Positions 16,848 to 28,318 of a stretch of DNA of 64,000 nt are shown here, one piece after another. This DNA is from Zygosaccharomyces rouxii (lineage: Eukaryota > Ascomycota > Saccharomycetes > Saccharomycetales > Saccharomycetaceae), in NCBI RefSeq assembly GCF_000026365.1, contig NC_012995.1, forward strand, positions 436,501 through 500,500, given 5' to 3'. Every line of letters begins with the position of its first letter. Within the stretch, counting starts at the first letter, position 1. Below the pieces are notes generated by a model, which did no database searches, was not told the origin of the DNA, and worked only from the letters and a program-made list of their open reading frames with translations. A program made the position numbers and the translations under genes.

Positions 16848-19301
16848 TCATGTGGATGCTACACCATTAGTACTTCCATCTTCATTGTTGTTGCCTGACA
16901 TATTGTTTATAGTACTAGATGGTTCTGGCGACGTAGCATGACCAGAATGCCAAAGGAAATTAAAACGAGATGCAAATCGACCTTGGGATTGAGGTGGATT
17001 GGTACGAGCACGCATGGGATCATCAGGGTGTGACATTAAGGTTGCCCCTAAGTTGTTATTGACGCTTGAAAAAGAGTCTGAATGACCCATGGGTGTGGAA
17101 TCACTAAAACCTGTGCCTGCCATGGAAGGAGATGAAGGTCCCAGAGAACCACCACCATATGATAAAAGCGATGGTGCTGTAGGTTTTGTATCCTTTCTAG
17201 CACTAGTTCTTGTAGTTTGATTAGTCCAGTAGTTATCGAGTTGATCTGTAGTAAAACCCTTAGAATAACCACTAATGCTATCGGGGGAGTCAGTTTCGTC
17301 ATAAATCATGTCTCGTAAACCAGAGATTAAATGGCTTGCATTGTCGTATTCAAATGGTTGATCCAATTCAGATTGCAGTTGCCGTTGTGGGGATTGTCCT
17401 TGTAGTGGTGCAGGTGCATGCAACTCATTCTGAGTTGGTTCAGTGGCCCAGGAAAAAGATTGCACAGGAGTTGGTGAACTCATCAATAAAGAAGGATCTG
17501 CATACGCTTGAGAGCCACTAATTTGTGGTGATAGTAAAGAACCATTGACTAAAGATGGATTGCCCAAAGTGGGTCTCGTAGTACTTGCTGTTGCGTTAAC
17601 GGCTACTGTCACCGGCGACACCGTTGCCGCTCTACCTGTTATATGAGGATCTTCACTTGCATAAGTAGAAGGATTGTGAAGTACCAGGTGATGAGGGTTA
17701 GAAGATGAAGGAGTTGGAGGTTGTGCTGCTACTGGCACATCGTTAGGAACAGATAGATGGGTCATTGGTGGTGAGCTGAGAGCAGGTGATTGCTCGTTCA
17801 AAGTAATCGTAGAGGCAGCATTGGAATTAGAATTTCTAGAATCTGAGTTCTTTTGAGCATAGGGTTGGACCATAAGACTCGCCCTCATCTGTCTATTGCT
17901 TAAACTTATATCTGTGAACATCGCTTCTAGTGTCTCTAAACGTTTAACCATTCTAGTTCTCGAAACTTTCCACTTATTATCCAACTCTTGATCCAATTTT
18001 ATCTGTTCTCTGATTAAATTGACCAATTGAGAATTCGAATTGATTCTACCTAACATTTCTTCACCCACAGGCGTTAATTGACCAGTTCTTTCTACTGTTT
18101 GTTCGTTGATTTTTTTCAAAAGACCTTGAAGAGACACAACTTCTTTTGCAGTCAAAGAAACATCAGAAGGTGCCGGTGCTTCCATAGCCGCTGATGCCAC
18201 CTGTGGAGTCAGCGTCGTATTATCCATGCTTGCATTAGAAGTCGATGATTTTTTCAAAGTGTTAAGTCTTTTATTATCTTCCTCTTTTACAGATATGTCA
18301 CCCTGCATACTCTTTATCTTTCCTGTTAAATCTTCAATATTCGATTGAACCCTTTTCATGGCATGAGAAAAATCTCTTCTAAAAGTATCGCCGTTCAACT
18401 GTTGCGATTCTTCCAATGACCAACTCTGCATATCCTTCTTCATCTTTGCAATCTTTGATTTGGATTGATCGATGTTTTTCTTCAATTTTTCCAGTTTCAA
18501 GTCGTATAATAATTTGGAATTTTCCAAAGATTTAATGGTAGATTTTAAAGATTTCCTTAAATCGATTTCATGAGACCAATGCGTTTTCAAATTCTCTAAT
18601 TCTAATTCCCATTGTAATTTAGATTCTTGGAAATCTTGCAAAAGTGAAGATTGTTGTGATAAAACATCATGTAGATCTTCTTGAGCACAAATTAAAATTT
18701 TCTTCAAATCTTCTATGGAAAAAGATTCTAAATCCTTCAAAGTGGTTAGGTTAGCGTACGCGGGTTGTACCGTCGATTGGTTCGATTCTGTTACTTGTGA
18801 ATTTGACAATGACGGTGAGTCCACTTGTGATAATGTGGTTAAAGTGTTTTTCCTCCATTCACCACTTTTCTTCACAGTTTGATGTGTATTATTTGATTTA
18901 GTCATGCAGTAAATGGAAGGTAGTTTATTCATAAATCCCATTCGGTTAACGGTAATGAAATCTAGTTGATGTTCAGTTTCAGGCTTCAAGCCTGTAATGG
19001 AACAACATGTATAGAGAGAATTGGGGGAATTGGGGAAAACTGCAACTTGTAAATTGTTCAAATACAATAAATAGTGAGATATAGAACTTGATGAAGACGG
19101 TGACGACCCACCCCTGACGGGTTCATTTTCCCAATGTATAGTAATAGAATCCACGTTTACCCTATCGATGGAAACTTTCGTAGCAGGAGGAGTCCTTATC
19201 TTTAGTGTAAGAACAATCTTACTAACTGGAATACCCAAAAATTTATAAAGACGGTAGCATAACCACAATATCGCTGAAAGTATGCAAAACGTGTAAAGCA
19301 T
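16848..19301 (-). CDS. Membrane-anchored fibronectin type III and coiled-coil protein (YEL043W orthologue)
   Basis: 817-residue protein. A hydrophobic N-terminal segment (residues 1-22, FCILSAILWLCYRLYKFLG) suggests a membrane anchor. A fibronectin type III-like domain follows at about 40-135 (VDSITIHWENEP ... SITGLKPETEHQL). A long coiled coil covers about 195-345, and the C-terminal half is Ser/Pro/Thr-rich and low in complexity. This architecture and its place between GDA1 and IES6 identify it as the orthologue of S. cerevisiae YEL043W, a poorly characterised protein. It is somewhat shorter than that protein (956). The DUP array has been inserted directly downstream. The ATG at 19299-19301 is chosen because no ATG precedes it in this frame after the last upstream stop. 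Confidence 0.85.
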   Translation of the reverse strand: MLYTFCILSAILWLCYRLYKFLGIPVSKIVLTLKIRTPPATKVSIDRVNVDSITIHWENEPVRGGSSPSSSSSISHYLLYLNNLQVAVFPNSPNSLYTCCSITGLKPETEHQLDFITVNRMGFMNKLPSIYCMTKSNNTHQTVKKSGEWRKNTLTTLSQVDSPSLSNSQVTESNQSTVQPAYANLTTLKDLESFSIEDLKKILICAQEDLHDVLSQQSSLLQDFQESKLQWELELENLKTHWSHEIDLRKSLKSTIKSLENSKLLYDLKLEKLKKNIDQSKSKIAKMKKDMQSWSLEESQQLNGDTFRRDFSHAMKRVQSNIEDLTGKIKSMQGDISVKEEDNKRLNTLKKSSTSNASMDNTTLTPQVASAAMEAPAPSDVSLTAKEVVSLQGLLKKINEQTVERTGQLTPVGEEMLGRINSNSQLVNLIREQIKLDQELDNKWKVSRTRMVKRLETLEAMFTDISLSNRQMRASLMVQPYAQKNSDSRNSNSNAASTITLNEQSPALSSPPMTHLSVPNDVPVAAQPPTPSSSNPHHLVLHNPSTYASEDPHITGRAATVSPVTVAVNATASTTRPTLGNPSLVNGSLLSPQISGSQAYADPSLLMSSPTPVQSFSWATEPTQNELHAPAPLQGQSPQRQLQSELDQPFEYDNASHLISGLRDMIYDETDSPDSISGYSKGFTTDQLDNYWTNQTTRTSARKDTKPTAPSLLSYGGGSLGPSSPSMAGTGFSDSTPMGHSDSFSSVNNNLGATLMSHPDDPMRARTNPPQSQGRFASRFNFLWHSGHATSPEPSSTINNMSGNNNEDGSTNGVAST

Positions 19302-19555
19302 GAAGAGAGAAGAAAACTGAGCACGTTCGGCTCTAATTCTTTCACTGTATTCGAATCGAGCCCTATAGGTCTAAGAAGAACCAAGCAGAGAACTCTTGAT
19401 CTCCAGAACTTTTCAATATGATGAGCTTCTATGGGGTATGCATCTTCGATACTGAGATTGTACAATTTTTCACTTTCTTCCCCACTACGTAGTTTTCTAC
19501 GTCGCGCCATCACCCGGACCCGCTATACCTAGAAGTAATATACCGTAATATCCAA

Positions 19556-20050
19556 TCATTTCAATACGAAATGATCACCTCTGAGTTTTAGATATTCTTG
19601 ATCCACACCTGGGGGCATTGGTTTGACGACCAATCGATAGACTTCTGAATTGCAGTAACGTAAATTGTTAACAGGAGATCTGTAGAGCCCCTTGAGTCCC
19701 GTAATATCACAGTATTTCTTGCAAGGTCTGAGAGATGGAGGTGCATTAACATTGAAATGGGTCACTTTGGGAATTGGTCTTGGTTTGCCATCTTGTTGTT
19801 CCTGTTGTTGTTGCTGTTGCAATACCGCATTTATACGTTTAGATTCATCTGTGAACAGCTGTCTCGATGATTTATGCCTTCTTGATGGTTTCCTATAACT
19901 TGATTTCTTAAAAGGGGACGGCACGGACACAAGGTTTCTGTTGTGCACAGATCTAAGGAATTCTAATCGTTCCACACCGCTGTTATTAACTGGCTTACTC
20001 ATTGTCATTTTGATATCTCTTCTACTCAATGGACTTGATGAGTGTTGCAT
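19556..20050 (-). CDS. IES6: INO80 chromatin remodelling complex subunit Ies6
   Basis: Small nuclear subunit that works with Arp5 in the INO80 remodeller. The protein has 164 residues. The C-terminal YL1-C domain is clear: PPSLRPCKKYCDITGLKG, SPVNNLRYCNSEVYRLV and PGVDQEYLKLRGDHFVLK. A basic segment precedes it (YRKPSRRHKSSRQLF), and a glutamine run lies at about residues 90-98. The S. cerevisiae protein has 166 residues and the same ending. The ATG at 20048-20050 is used; another in-frame ATG lies at codon 16. It follows YEL043W in the S. cerevisiae order. Confidence 0.94.
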   Translation of the reverse strand: MQHSSSPLSRRDIKMTMSKPVNNSGVERLEFLRSVHNRNLVSVPSPFKKSSYRKPSRRHKSSRQLFTDESKRINAVLQQQQQQEQQDGKPRPIPKVTHFNVNAPPSLRPCKKYCDITGLKGLYRSPVNNLRYCNSEVYRLVVKPMPPGVDQEYLKLRGDHFVLK

Positions 20051-21120
20051 CAAGTTACAAGACCTTTAAAATCGGGCTGTAAGCCCTCGTTACCCTACCG
20101 AATGTTCCTATAATCGCCTAAGCTGGCACGAGAAGAGCTTATAGAAGGAAACAAATTCGTGGAAGAATTCGCACTACGGGTCAGAGAATACACTAGCTAA
20201 CAATACTACAAGCACACCGTTATGCTTATCTTAGCCGCGACTAGCCCATGCCTTTCTTGTTTCGGCGCCAGCCTTTTTTGCACTTGCCCGTAATGCCGTC
20301 AAGATATATTTTCTAGCCCTATACAGAGTTCGACATTGAACATAAGCTTCTACTGAAGCCTCAGCGGGTATTTTGACAGATACTACGTAGGTCACGCGAA
20401 ACTCACATGGCCATTCTTAGACCGATATCGGTCCTCGATTCTCCGGCAGGCACCGGAAATCCTTTTTTTTCTTTTTTACCCCTCCCTACCGGCCCCTCAG
20501 CGGGACTTTCCCAATCGGGATCCGCTCAATTATTTAGTACATATTTCCCAATTAGTTGATACATTTTTTAACATGAAAATTTTTTTCACTTTTCTTGTTT
20601 TTCTTCTTCCTTCTTTGCAGGCATCAGAAGAACAATTGTTCTTCTTACCTAAGGACACAGTGCAAAATAACAGTGCTAAAAACGCCCTCTTTAATAGATA
20701 TTTCATTAAAAGAAGCCTTAACGACGGGGACTCTTCATAATAGGAAATTCAGCGCCGATTAAATGGCTATAATTTCACACCGTGGCTCAAAAAAAAACCA
20801 ACTCTACGAACAAGTTAATTAGTCACATCGCGAACCATTAGGTGATTGCGTTGTTTTGCCCAACGATTGCATCTGTGAAGTGTTCACATTTCCTACTATA
20901 TATTCATCTTGAATTGCAAACTTGTCAGTATTCGGTAACTTATCTCCTCTTCAACTTTGACTCTTGATCGACTTCTCCAAGATTCAATAATAATAGAGTT
21001 GACATCTCTGAAAAGAAGTAAGAATCAAAGGTTCGGTACAATAGTAATACCATTACTGCCACTACTACTAGCACACTGCTGAACAATCGATCAACAAACA
21101 ACAATCAACAAAAGATAGTC
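20051..21120. other. Long intergenic region between IES6 and GLY1
   Basis: 1.07 kb between divergent genes. A perfect 14-bp palindrome GACCGATATCGGTC lies at 20420-20433 and contains CCG-N4-CGG, a spacing used by Zn2Cys6 regulators. A second CCGG-rich stretch follows at about 20441-20454. TGACTC at 20958-20963 is a Gcn4-type core. A 55-codon frame with a signal peptide is listed separately. The last 150 bases before GLY1 are a CA/T-rich leader. Confidence 0.45.
20573..20740 (+). CDS. Candidate small secreted peptide (55 residues)
   Basis: An ATG at 20573 opens 55 codons. The first 17 residues are an excellent signal peptide (MKIFFTFLVFLLPSLQA, with an AxA-like cleavage context before SEEQ). 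The rest is hydrophilic (LFFLPKDTVQNNSAK ...), with an NNSA glycosylation sequon-like site not fitting NxS/T exactly, and a Lys-Arg pair (FIKRSLND) that could be a Kex2-type site ten residues from the end. It lies about 380 bp upstream of GLY1 on the same strand. I do not recognise it, and short open frames with a hydrophobic run can arise from T-rich DNA. It could be a real gene, an exon or chance. Confidence 0.35.
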   Translation: MKIFFTFLVFLLPSLQASEEQLFFLPKDTVQNNSAKNALFNRYFIKRSLNDGDSS

Positions 21121-22287
21121 ATGGCTGATTTTGAGTTACCACCTTCGTACACTACTGCGTCGAATGATTTACGTTCTGACACCTTTACCACTCCTACTCC
21201 GGAGATGGTCCAAGCTGGGTTAGGTGCTTCCATTGGTGATGCTGTCTACCAAGAAGATATCGACACCATTAGATTGGAAAAGACTGTTGCTCAGTTGTCT
21301 GGTAAAGAAGCCGGGTTGTACTGTGTTTCTGGTACTCTTTCCAACCAGATTGGTGTGAGAACTCATTTGACTCAACCACCATACTCCATCCTATGTGACT
21401 ACAGATCTCATATCTACACTCACGAAGCTGCTGGTTTGGCCATCCTATCACAGGCTATGGTGGTGCCAGTTATCCCCCGTAACGGTAACTACTTGACCTT
21501 AGAGGATATCAAGAGACACTTTGTTCCTGATGACGGTGATATTCACGGTGCTCCTACCCGTGTAATCTCCTTGGAAAACACTTTACATGGTATTGTGTAT
21601 CCACTAGAGGAATTGGTTCGTGTCAGAGCTTGGTGTTTGGAGAATGACGTTAAGTTGCATTGCGACGGTGCACGTATTTGGAATGCATCTGTGGCTGGCA
21701 ACGTTCCCATGAAGCAATACGGTGAATTGTTTGACTCAATTTCCATTTGTATGTCCAAATCAATGGGGGCACCTATGGGATCCGTCCTAGTCGGTGATTT
21801 GAAATTCATCAAAAAGGCCAACCACTTTAGAAAGCAACAAGGTGGTGGTGTTAGACAATCTGGTATGATGTGTGCCATGGCTCTATGGACCATTAACAAC
21901 AACTGGAAGGCTAAGCTTCTACATTCTCACCAATTAGCACACGAACTGGCAGAATTCTGTATTGAGAAGGGCATTCCATTAGAATCACCTGCTGACACCA
22001 ATTTCGTATTCATTAGCTTGTCTCAAGCCAAGATGGATCCTGATGTTTTGGTCAAGAAAGGTTTGAAATACGGTGTTAAATTAATGGGAGGTAGAATTGC
22101 ATTCCATTACCAAATTAACAGAGACACTTTAGAAAAGGCTAAACAGGCAATCTGGGAAACCTTTGAATATGCAAAGGAAAATCCTTTCAATTCTGAGGGT
22201 GAAACCAAGATTTACCGTAGCGAATCTACTGAAAGGGTTGATATCGATGGTAAACCAATTCACGATATCAAGACCTACAAGTATTAG
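21121..22287 (+). CDS. GLY1: Low-specificity L-threonine aldolase
   Basis: PLP enzyme that cleaves threonine (and allo-threonine) to glycine and acetaldehyde, the main glycine source in yeast on glucose. 388 residues, as in S. cerevisiae (387). Family motifs: DLRSDTFTTPTPEM near the N-terminus, GDAVYQED, and the PLP lysine in SICMSKSMGAPMGS. HCDGARIWNASV carries the conserved Asp/Arg of the active site. Codon use is strongly biased. Its position between IES6 and the fumarate reductase follows YEL046C. Confidence 0.96.
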   Translation: MADFELPPSYTTASNDLRSDTFTTPTPEMVQAGLGASIGDAVYQEDIDTIRLEKTVAQLSGKEAGLYCVSGTLSNQIGVRTHLTQPPYSILCDYRSHIYTHEAAGLAILSQAMVVPVIPRNGNYLTLEDIKRHFVPDDGDIHGAPTRVISLENTLHGIVYPLEELVRVRAWCLENDVKLHCDGARIWNASVAGNVPMKQYGELFDSISICMSKSMGAPMGSVLVGDLKFIKKANHFRKQQGGGVRQSGMMCAMALWTINNNWKAKLLHSHQLAHELAEFCIEKGIPLESPADTNFVFISLSQAKMDPDVLVKKGLKYGVKLMGGRIAFHYQINRDTLEKAKQAIWETFEYAKENPFNSEGETKIYRSESTERVDIDGKPIHDIKTYKY

Positions 22288-24344
<2,057 letters not shown>

Positions 24345-24387
24345 GGTGTTACGAATTATATAAGAAATTCTCATGAATAAACTATGC

Positions 24388-24407
24388 TTTTTTTTTTTTT
24401 TTTTTTT
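24388..24407. repeat. Poly-T tract
   Basis: An uninterrupted run of 20 T lies in the short gap between the fumarate reductase stop and the TCA17 start. Such tracts are common in yeast promoters and exclude nucleosomes. Confidence 0.7.
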
Positions 24408-24498
24408 AGTATGGTCCCTAGGTGGTGCAGGTATTTAAGCCTACAGTTGACAAATTTCACCATACGTAAAACTTGTATAATTCTAAGAAAATTGAATA

Positions 24499-25002
24499 AT
24501 GGAGAAAGAAAGTGAACCATTGGAAGGAGAATCTGTCGGCAGTGAACCTACGGTGGCCTTGAAACCATGCTTTATATCACTTATAGATGAATTTGATAAA
24601 CCGTTGTTGGTCTATGCACCTGGTCAAGATGAGAAAGAGGTGAATGAAGTACTTAAATACAACGTGTTTTCGAATATTTCCTTGGACTACTTCGACAGCC
24701 CATTGTTCGACTGGGTCTCATTAGAATCACAACCTACTGTTAAATTATTTTTTCAGTTGGAAGGTGTAGCTGTGTTTGGTATGTTGATAAAGCCTACCGG
24801 ACTCAAGATAATCATTGGATTTCCTCAAGAAAGTTATAATAGTGAAGTTCATGAACAACAGATCCGTGAAATTTTCCAAAAGGTGCACAAAATTTATCTG
24901 AAAGTTAAATTAAATCCATTTATTAATCTATCTAGTGGTAGTAGCACTAGTCGTGAAGAAATAATTCAAAAACTAGAAGCTAAATTTAATGTCGAATTTT
25001 AA
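24499..25002 (+). CDS. TCA17: TRAPPII complex-associated protein Tca17
   Basis: 167-residue protein of the longin-like sedlin (TRAPPC2L) group, which helps assemble the TRAPPII tethering complex at the late Golgi. It has the sedlin-like segments ISLIDEFDKPLLVYAP at the N-terminus, SLDYFDSPLFDWVS, FFQLEGVAVFGMLI and GLKIIIGF. The S. cerevisiae protein has 152 residues; the extra length is an acidic N-terminal extension. Position next to the fumarate reductase follows YEL048C. It converges on the next gene with only 17 bp between stop codons. Confidence 0.85.
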   Translation: MEKESEPLEGESVGSEPTVALKPCFISLIDEFDKPLLVYAPGQDEKEVNEVLKYNVFSNISLDYFDSPLFDWVSLESQPTVKLFFQLEGVAVFGMLIKPTGLKIIIGFPQESYNSEVHEQQIREIFQKVHKIYLKVKLNPFINLSSGSSTSREEIIQKLEAKFNVEF

Positions 25003-25019
25003 CGATAAAGCATATGAGA

Positions 25020-26678
25020 CTATGCGATTTGGAAACCTTTTTCTATCCAATGTTTGACGACAATTTTACCTTCGTCGAAGAGAGGCTCCTGCTGACGCAC
25101 AACGGCACAGGCGTGTGTACATGGTGTTTTACGGATGTAAACTGGATACTTGCACCAGTGGATTTTATTCAAAGATTTAATAATATCCACTTGTCTTGGT
25201 GAAATGTCAAGATGCAAATTGTCGATTAATTCTCCCATATCAGGACCATGCCTCGAATTCAACTGTTCTATGGTTTGATCTTCCAATTCTCTTATACTGA
25301 CCACCAATGAGTTATCATTCGATCTACTAACACCCTCACCCAGTGGTGATTCTTGCAAGAAACCTGCATGGATGTTTTTCCTCTCAATGGCATCATAAAT
25401 ACTTTCCATCAAATGATCTGCTTGATCGTTTAGGGACTCTCCCAACATGTTATAATTGTTTGGGTTCTGAGTTTGAATTGATCTCAAAGATGAAGAACCA
25501 CTCAAACTTGGTCGAATGTTGATTAAATTATTATCACGATGACTGACATCACCAGCATCAACATCATCTGTATCATCGAAATCGTTTCTGGGAGTTTCAA
25601 TGGCATCCTCCCTGGGGGATAATGGTACAGGATTTGAAATGGCAAAAAAATCTTGCAACAACTGTGTGGAATAATTGTTAAGAAATCTAGTGACTCTGAC
25701 TGCAGATATTGTCATCTCCATACTCGATTGTGCAATTTTCCAAACTAATATCAACGGAGCTATAATACACAGATTGCAGATGACAACGATCCATCTACAC
25801 AATTTAGCGAACCAATAATTCAAAAAGAAAAAATCCTGAAGTTGTTCGTCCTCATTGCTGTCAGAGCCACTGCTTTTCACCATTTCATCATCACCATTAT
25901 TAGGAGATTGTATCTTTGAAATAACAATTGGTTGATCTCTATCAACTATAACGGTTTCATAACCCGGAATGTAACGGAACACATTAGCACCATTGAATTC
26001 ATTGATATCGAAAAATGGATCGTTTAGTGAAATGCCAGCAGTCCACCAGGCGGTCCTTTTATCATTAATGACATTGGCATACAAAGTTTTGTTTTTGAAA
26101 CTTTGTAACCCTTTGAAGAATACGGAATCCTCATGACTCATCAAATAGATTAGTGGTTCATCTTTAGCTTTCAATCCATGGTTACGAACACTATCTTTCA
26201 AAAAAATCTGTCTACCACTATTGCCAAGGAGCCAGGGAACCACTCCATTAAACACATTAACTGCAAAGTTTTTACCAGGTGCCAATACACCAACATGAGG
26301 TGTACAAAACGTAGTAAAATTGATCAGTTGAATACCTCTTTTCTCGAAGAATCCTCTCTTGTAGAGAAGACCGAGTGCATAACGAGCAATGAGCCCGCCT
26401 AATGAATACCCGACTAGTGAGAACTTACTAATCCGTGAGGACCCTTCAAAACTGTCAATCTTATGTGCGATCTCTTCTGCCACTCGAAATCCACAAACGT
26501 CAATACCGTCATAAGTACGAAACCCTTCGTTTAGCGTCGTTGTGTACACTAACAGTTGATTCTTCTCATCACACCAGTGTCTATCAGCATGTTCTTGAAG
26601 TACATCAACTATATAGTCAAAATGAGATGTATTACCCCACAATCCATGTACTAGCACTACCAAATGATATTGTGTCAT
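25020..26678 (-). CDS. LPL1: DUF676-type alpha/beta-hydrolase lipase, LPL1-like
   Basis: 552-residue serine lipase. The hydrolase domain starts at residue 1: VVLVHGLWGNTSHFDYIVD holds the oxyanion HG motif, and the nucleophile elbow is GYSLGG (about residues 93-98). TFCTPHVGV and a later SHEDSVFF segment are typical of the family. A hydrophobic segment occurs at about 292-315 (WIVVICNLCIIAPLILVW), followed by an acidic, Ser-rich region. S. cerevisiae has three relatives: LPL1 (lipid-droplet phospholipase), ROG1 and YDL109C. Lack of an N-terminal extension before the HGLWGN motif favours LPL1, but ROG1 or YDL109C cannot be excluded without an alignment. Confidence 0.65.
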   Translation of the reverse strand: MTQYHLVVLVHGLWGNTSHFDYIVDVLQEHADRHWCDEKNQLLVYTTTLNEGFRTYDGIDVCGFRVAEEIAHKIDSFEGSSRISKFSLVGYSLGGLIARYALGLLYKRGFFEKRGIQLINFTTFCTPHVGVLAPGKNFAVNVFNGVVPWLLGNSGRQIFLKDSVRNHGLKAKDEPLIYLMSHEDSVFFKGLQSFKNKTLYANVINDKRTAWWTAGISLNDPFFDINEFNGANVFRYIPGYETVIVDRDQPIVISKIQSPNNGDDEMVKSSGSDSNEDEQLQDFFFLNYWFAKLCRWIVVICNLCIIAPLILVWKIAQSSMEMTISAVRVTRFLNNYSTQLLQDFFAISNPVPLSPREDAIETPRNDFDDTDDVDAGDVSHRDNNLINIRPSLSGSSSLRSIQTQNPNNYNMLGESLNDQADHLMESIYDAIERKNIHAGFLQESPLGEGVSRSNDNSLVVSIRELEDQTIEQLNSRHGPDMGELIDNLHLDISPRQVDIIKSLNKIHWCKYPVYIRKTPCTHACAVVRQQEPLFDEGKIVVKHWIEKGFQIA

Positions 26679-26904
26679 AATGTTATGTCTATCAACTGTA
26701 GCAACTCTATAGCGTATTATAGTCTTCGAGATAATCTAAAGTTGGTACAACTAGCTATATTAAGGGTTCAAATTATTCCTTATATATCAGTTCTATTGCA
26801 ATCAAGCGTAGTTCGGGCGCACAGAGATAAGAAATAAGCCCTGCATATGAATTTTTATCACTATATACCTTTAGAATTGCGTTAGAGTCTTTATAATTTA
26901 GCTA

Positions 26905-27609
26905 TTACATATTTGTGCAGGATGAAAAACAGTTCTTTAACCATTCTGATGGATCTTGTCCATTCTGATGCTGCTGCTGCTGCTGCTGCTGTAGAGTGTT
27001 GAAATTGTAATACCGTCCTGATAAGTAGTCCGGAGGTATTGGTTTACCATAATACAACTGATAAACGGTATCGTCAGGTGTGCGCTCAACAAGGGTTACA
27101 GGTCTTGGTGTTTTTGGTGGGATTACAGCGTAGGTGGTCCTAGCAGTACCAGTAGCTATTGATTCTGCACAATCGGGTTCATAGTTTAATGAAAAATCAT
27201 CATCTCCGCCATTACTGACTGTGTCTTCACCGCGATCAGCAGCGTTATCAACATTTGAACCTTTCCACCAATTTACAAATGAATCCATTACGTATGTACC
27301 ACCACCATATCCGTATCCATAACCCTTTGATTGATCTTGTAATTTTGAAGTTTCCAACTGATAAGGGTGTGAGCCCTCAATTGCCATTGTAGTTCCTCTA
27401 TATGAGGAGCCTGGAGGTTTCCATCGTATTAATGAGTCTTCCATCCTGTTAACAAATTCATTTTTTGGCGGCAAGACCCTTTCATCTTGCTTGGCTTTAA
27501 CTAGTTCTCTAACCGTGGGGATATTCCTAGCGGGTAAAAAATTCTGTTTGGTAAGATCGAATGTCGGCTCATAGCTGGGCAATTCACAAGGTCTTAAATC
27601 GAGTGGCAT
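26905..27609 (-). CDS. Unrecognised 234-residue protein with glutamine tract
   Basis: I do not recognise this gene. The N-terminal third is Pro- and charge-rich (LDLRPCELPSYEPTFDLTK, IPTVRELVKAKQDERVLPPK) and may be a conserved motif region. A GYGYGYGGG stretch lies at about 96-104, an acidic region at about 125-145, and VIPPKTPRPVTLVERTPDD at about 165-183. A run of seven glutamines precedes the cysteine-containing C-terminus (KNCFSSCTNM). There is no signal peptide or membrane segment. The composition suggests a largely disordered regulatory protein. The clean frame, ATG at 27607-27609 and 700-bp upstream region shared with PPH21/22 support a real gene. Confidence 0.65.
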   Translation of the reverse strand: MPLDLRPCELPSYEPTFDLTKQNFLPARNIPTVRELVKAKQDERVLPPKNEFVNRMEDSLIRWKPPGSSYRGTTMAIEGSHPYQLETSKLQDQSKGYGYGYGGGTYVMDSFVNWWKGSNVDNAADRGEDTVSNGGDDDFSLNYEPDCAESIATGTARTTYAVIPPKTPRPVTLVERTPDDTVYQLYYGKPIPPDYLSGRYYNFNTLQQQQQQQHQNGQDPSEWLKNCFSSCTNM

Positions 27610-28318
27610 TGTATGGTTTCCCTAGAAGCTTCCTGAACTCTATAGCATTATGTGCAAACCGTGCTTTTATTTTTATTTTTATTTTATTATTTTATTATTT
27701 TACTCTATTTTTTTTGTGACGCTTTGTCGTTTCTTTTTTCTGACGCCGACACATAAATAAGCGGCAAACCACAGCAAATAGAAGTCCAGCATATTAAAGT
27801 ATAGCAAACTAGTACTAAATGCCCATTTTCTAGCATAAAGGAGTCCTTTTATCATTCCACCATTACCGTGTCTTTGGTCACATGACCAAATATAATCGTA
27901 TGAGATGACTTATCTCTCACTCGTTACCCTGTCGAATTGTTTTGAAATTTCCCTTCTCATTTTATACAAGTTTCAACCCCTTTGAAGTAAGCAATTCAAA
28001 CGGGACGACTAGATTCAAGGTCAAAAAGTAATCAATCAGTCAATCAACAATCAACCAATCAGTCAATTAACCATTTAAATTTGGTGTTTGTATCTCCATT
28101 TTGTTTTAACAGTTCAAAGAGAAGAAGAGGTGTAATTTGTAACTAGTCCCACACTGTTGACTTATCGTTTGGAATCTCGATAGTTTTTTACCCGTATTTT
28201 TTTCATTATTTAATTCCACTTTCTTCATTCAATACACGATCCATTTGAGTGTTTTGGAACCCATCTTCAGTCCCCTTTTGATTTGTTGATACTACATTTA
28301 TCTTTATCTTGAGCCGGT
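27610..28318. other. Divergent promoter region upstream of PPH21/22
   Basis: 709 bases between divergent genes. It holds T-rich (TTTTA)n-like runs at about 27660-27715 and a CAAT-rich leader with repeated AATCAATC units at about 28030-28075. I see no conserved coding frame. Confidence 0.45.

Noticed and set aside
19370..19400. tRNA B-box-like sequence (GGCTCGATTC on the minus strand)
   Set aside because: No A-box at the right distance and no cloverleaf could be drawn by eye; no other tRNA-like boxes were found in the window.
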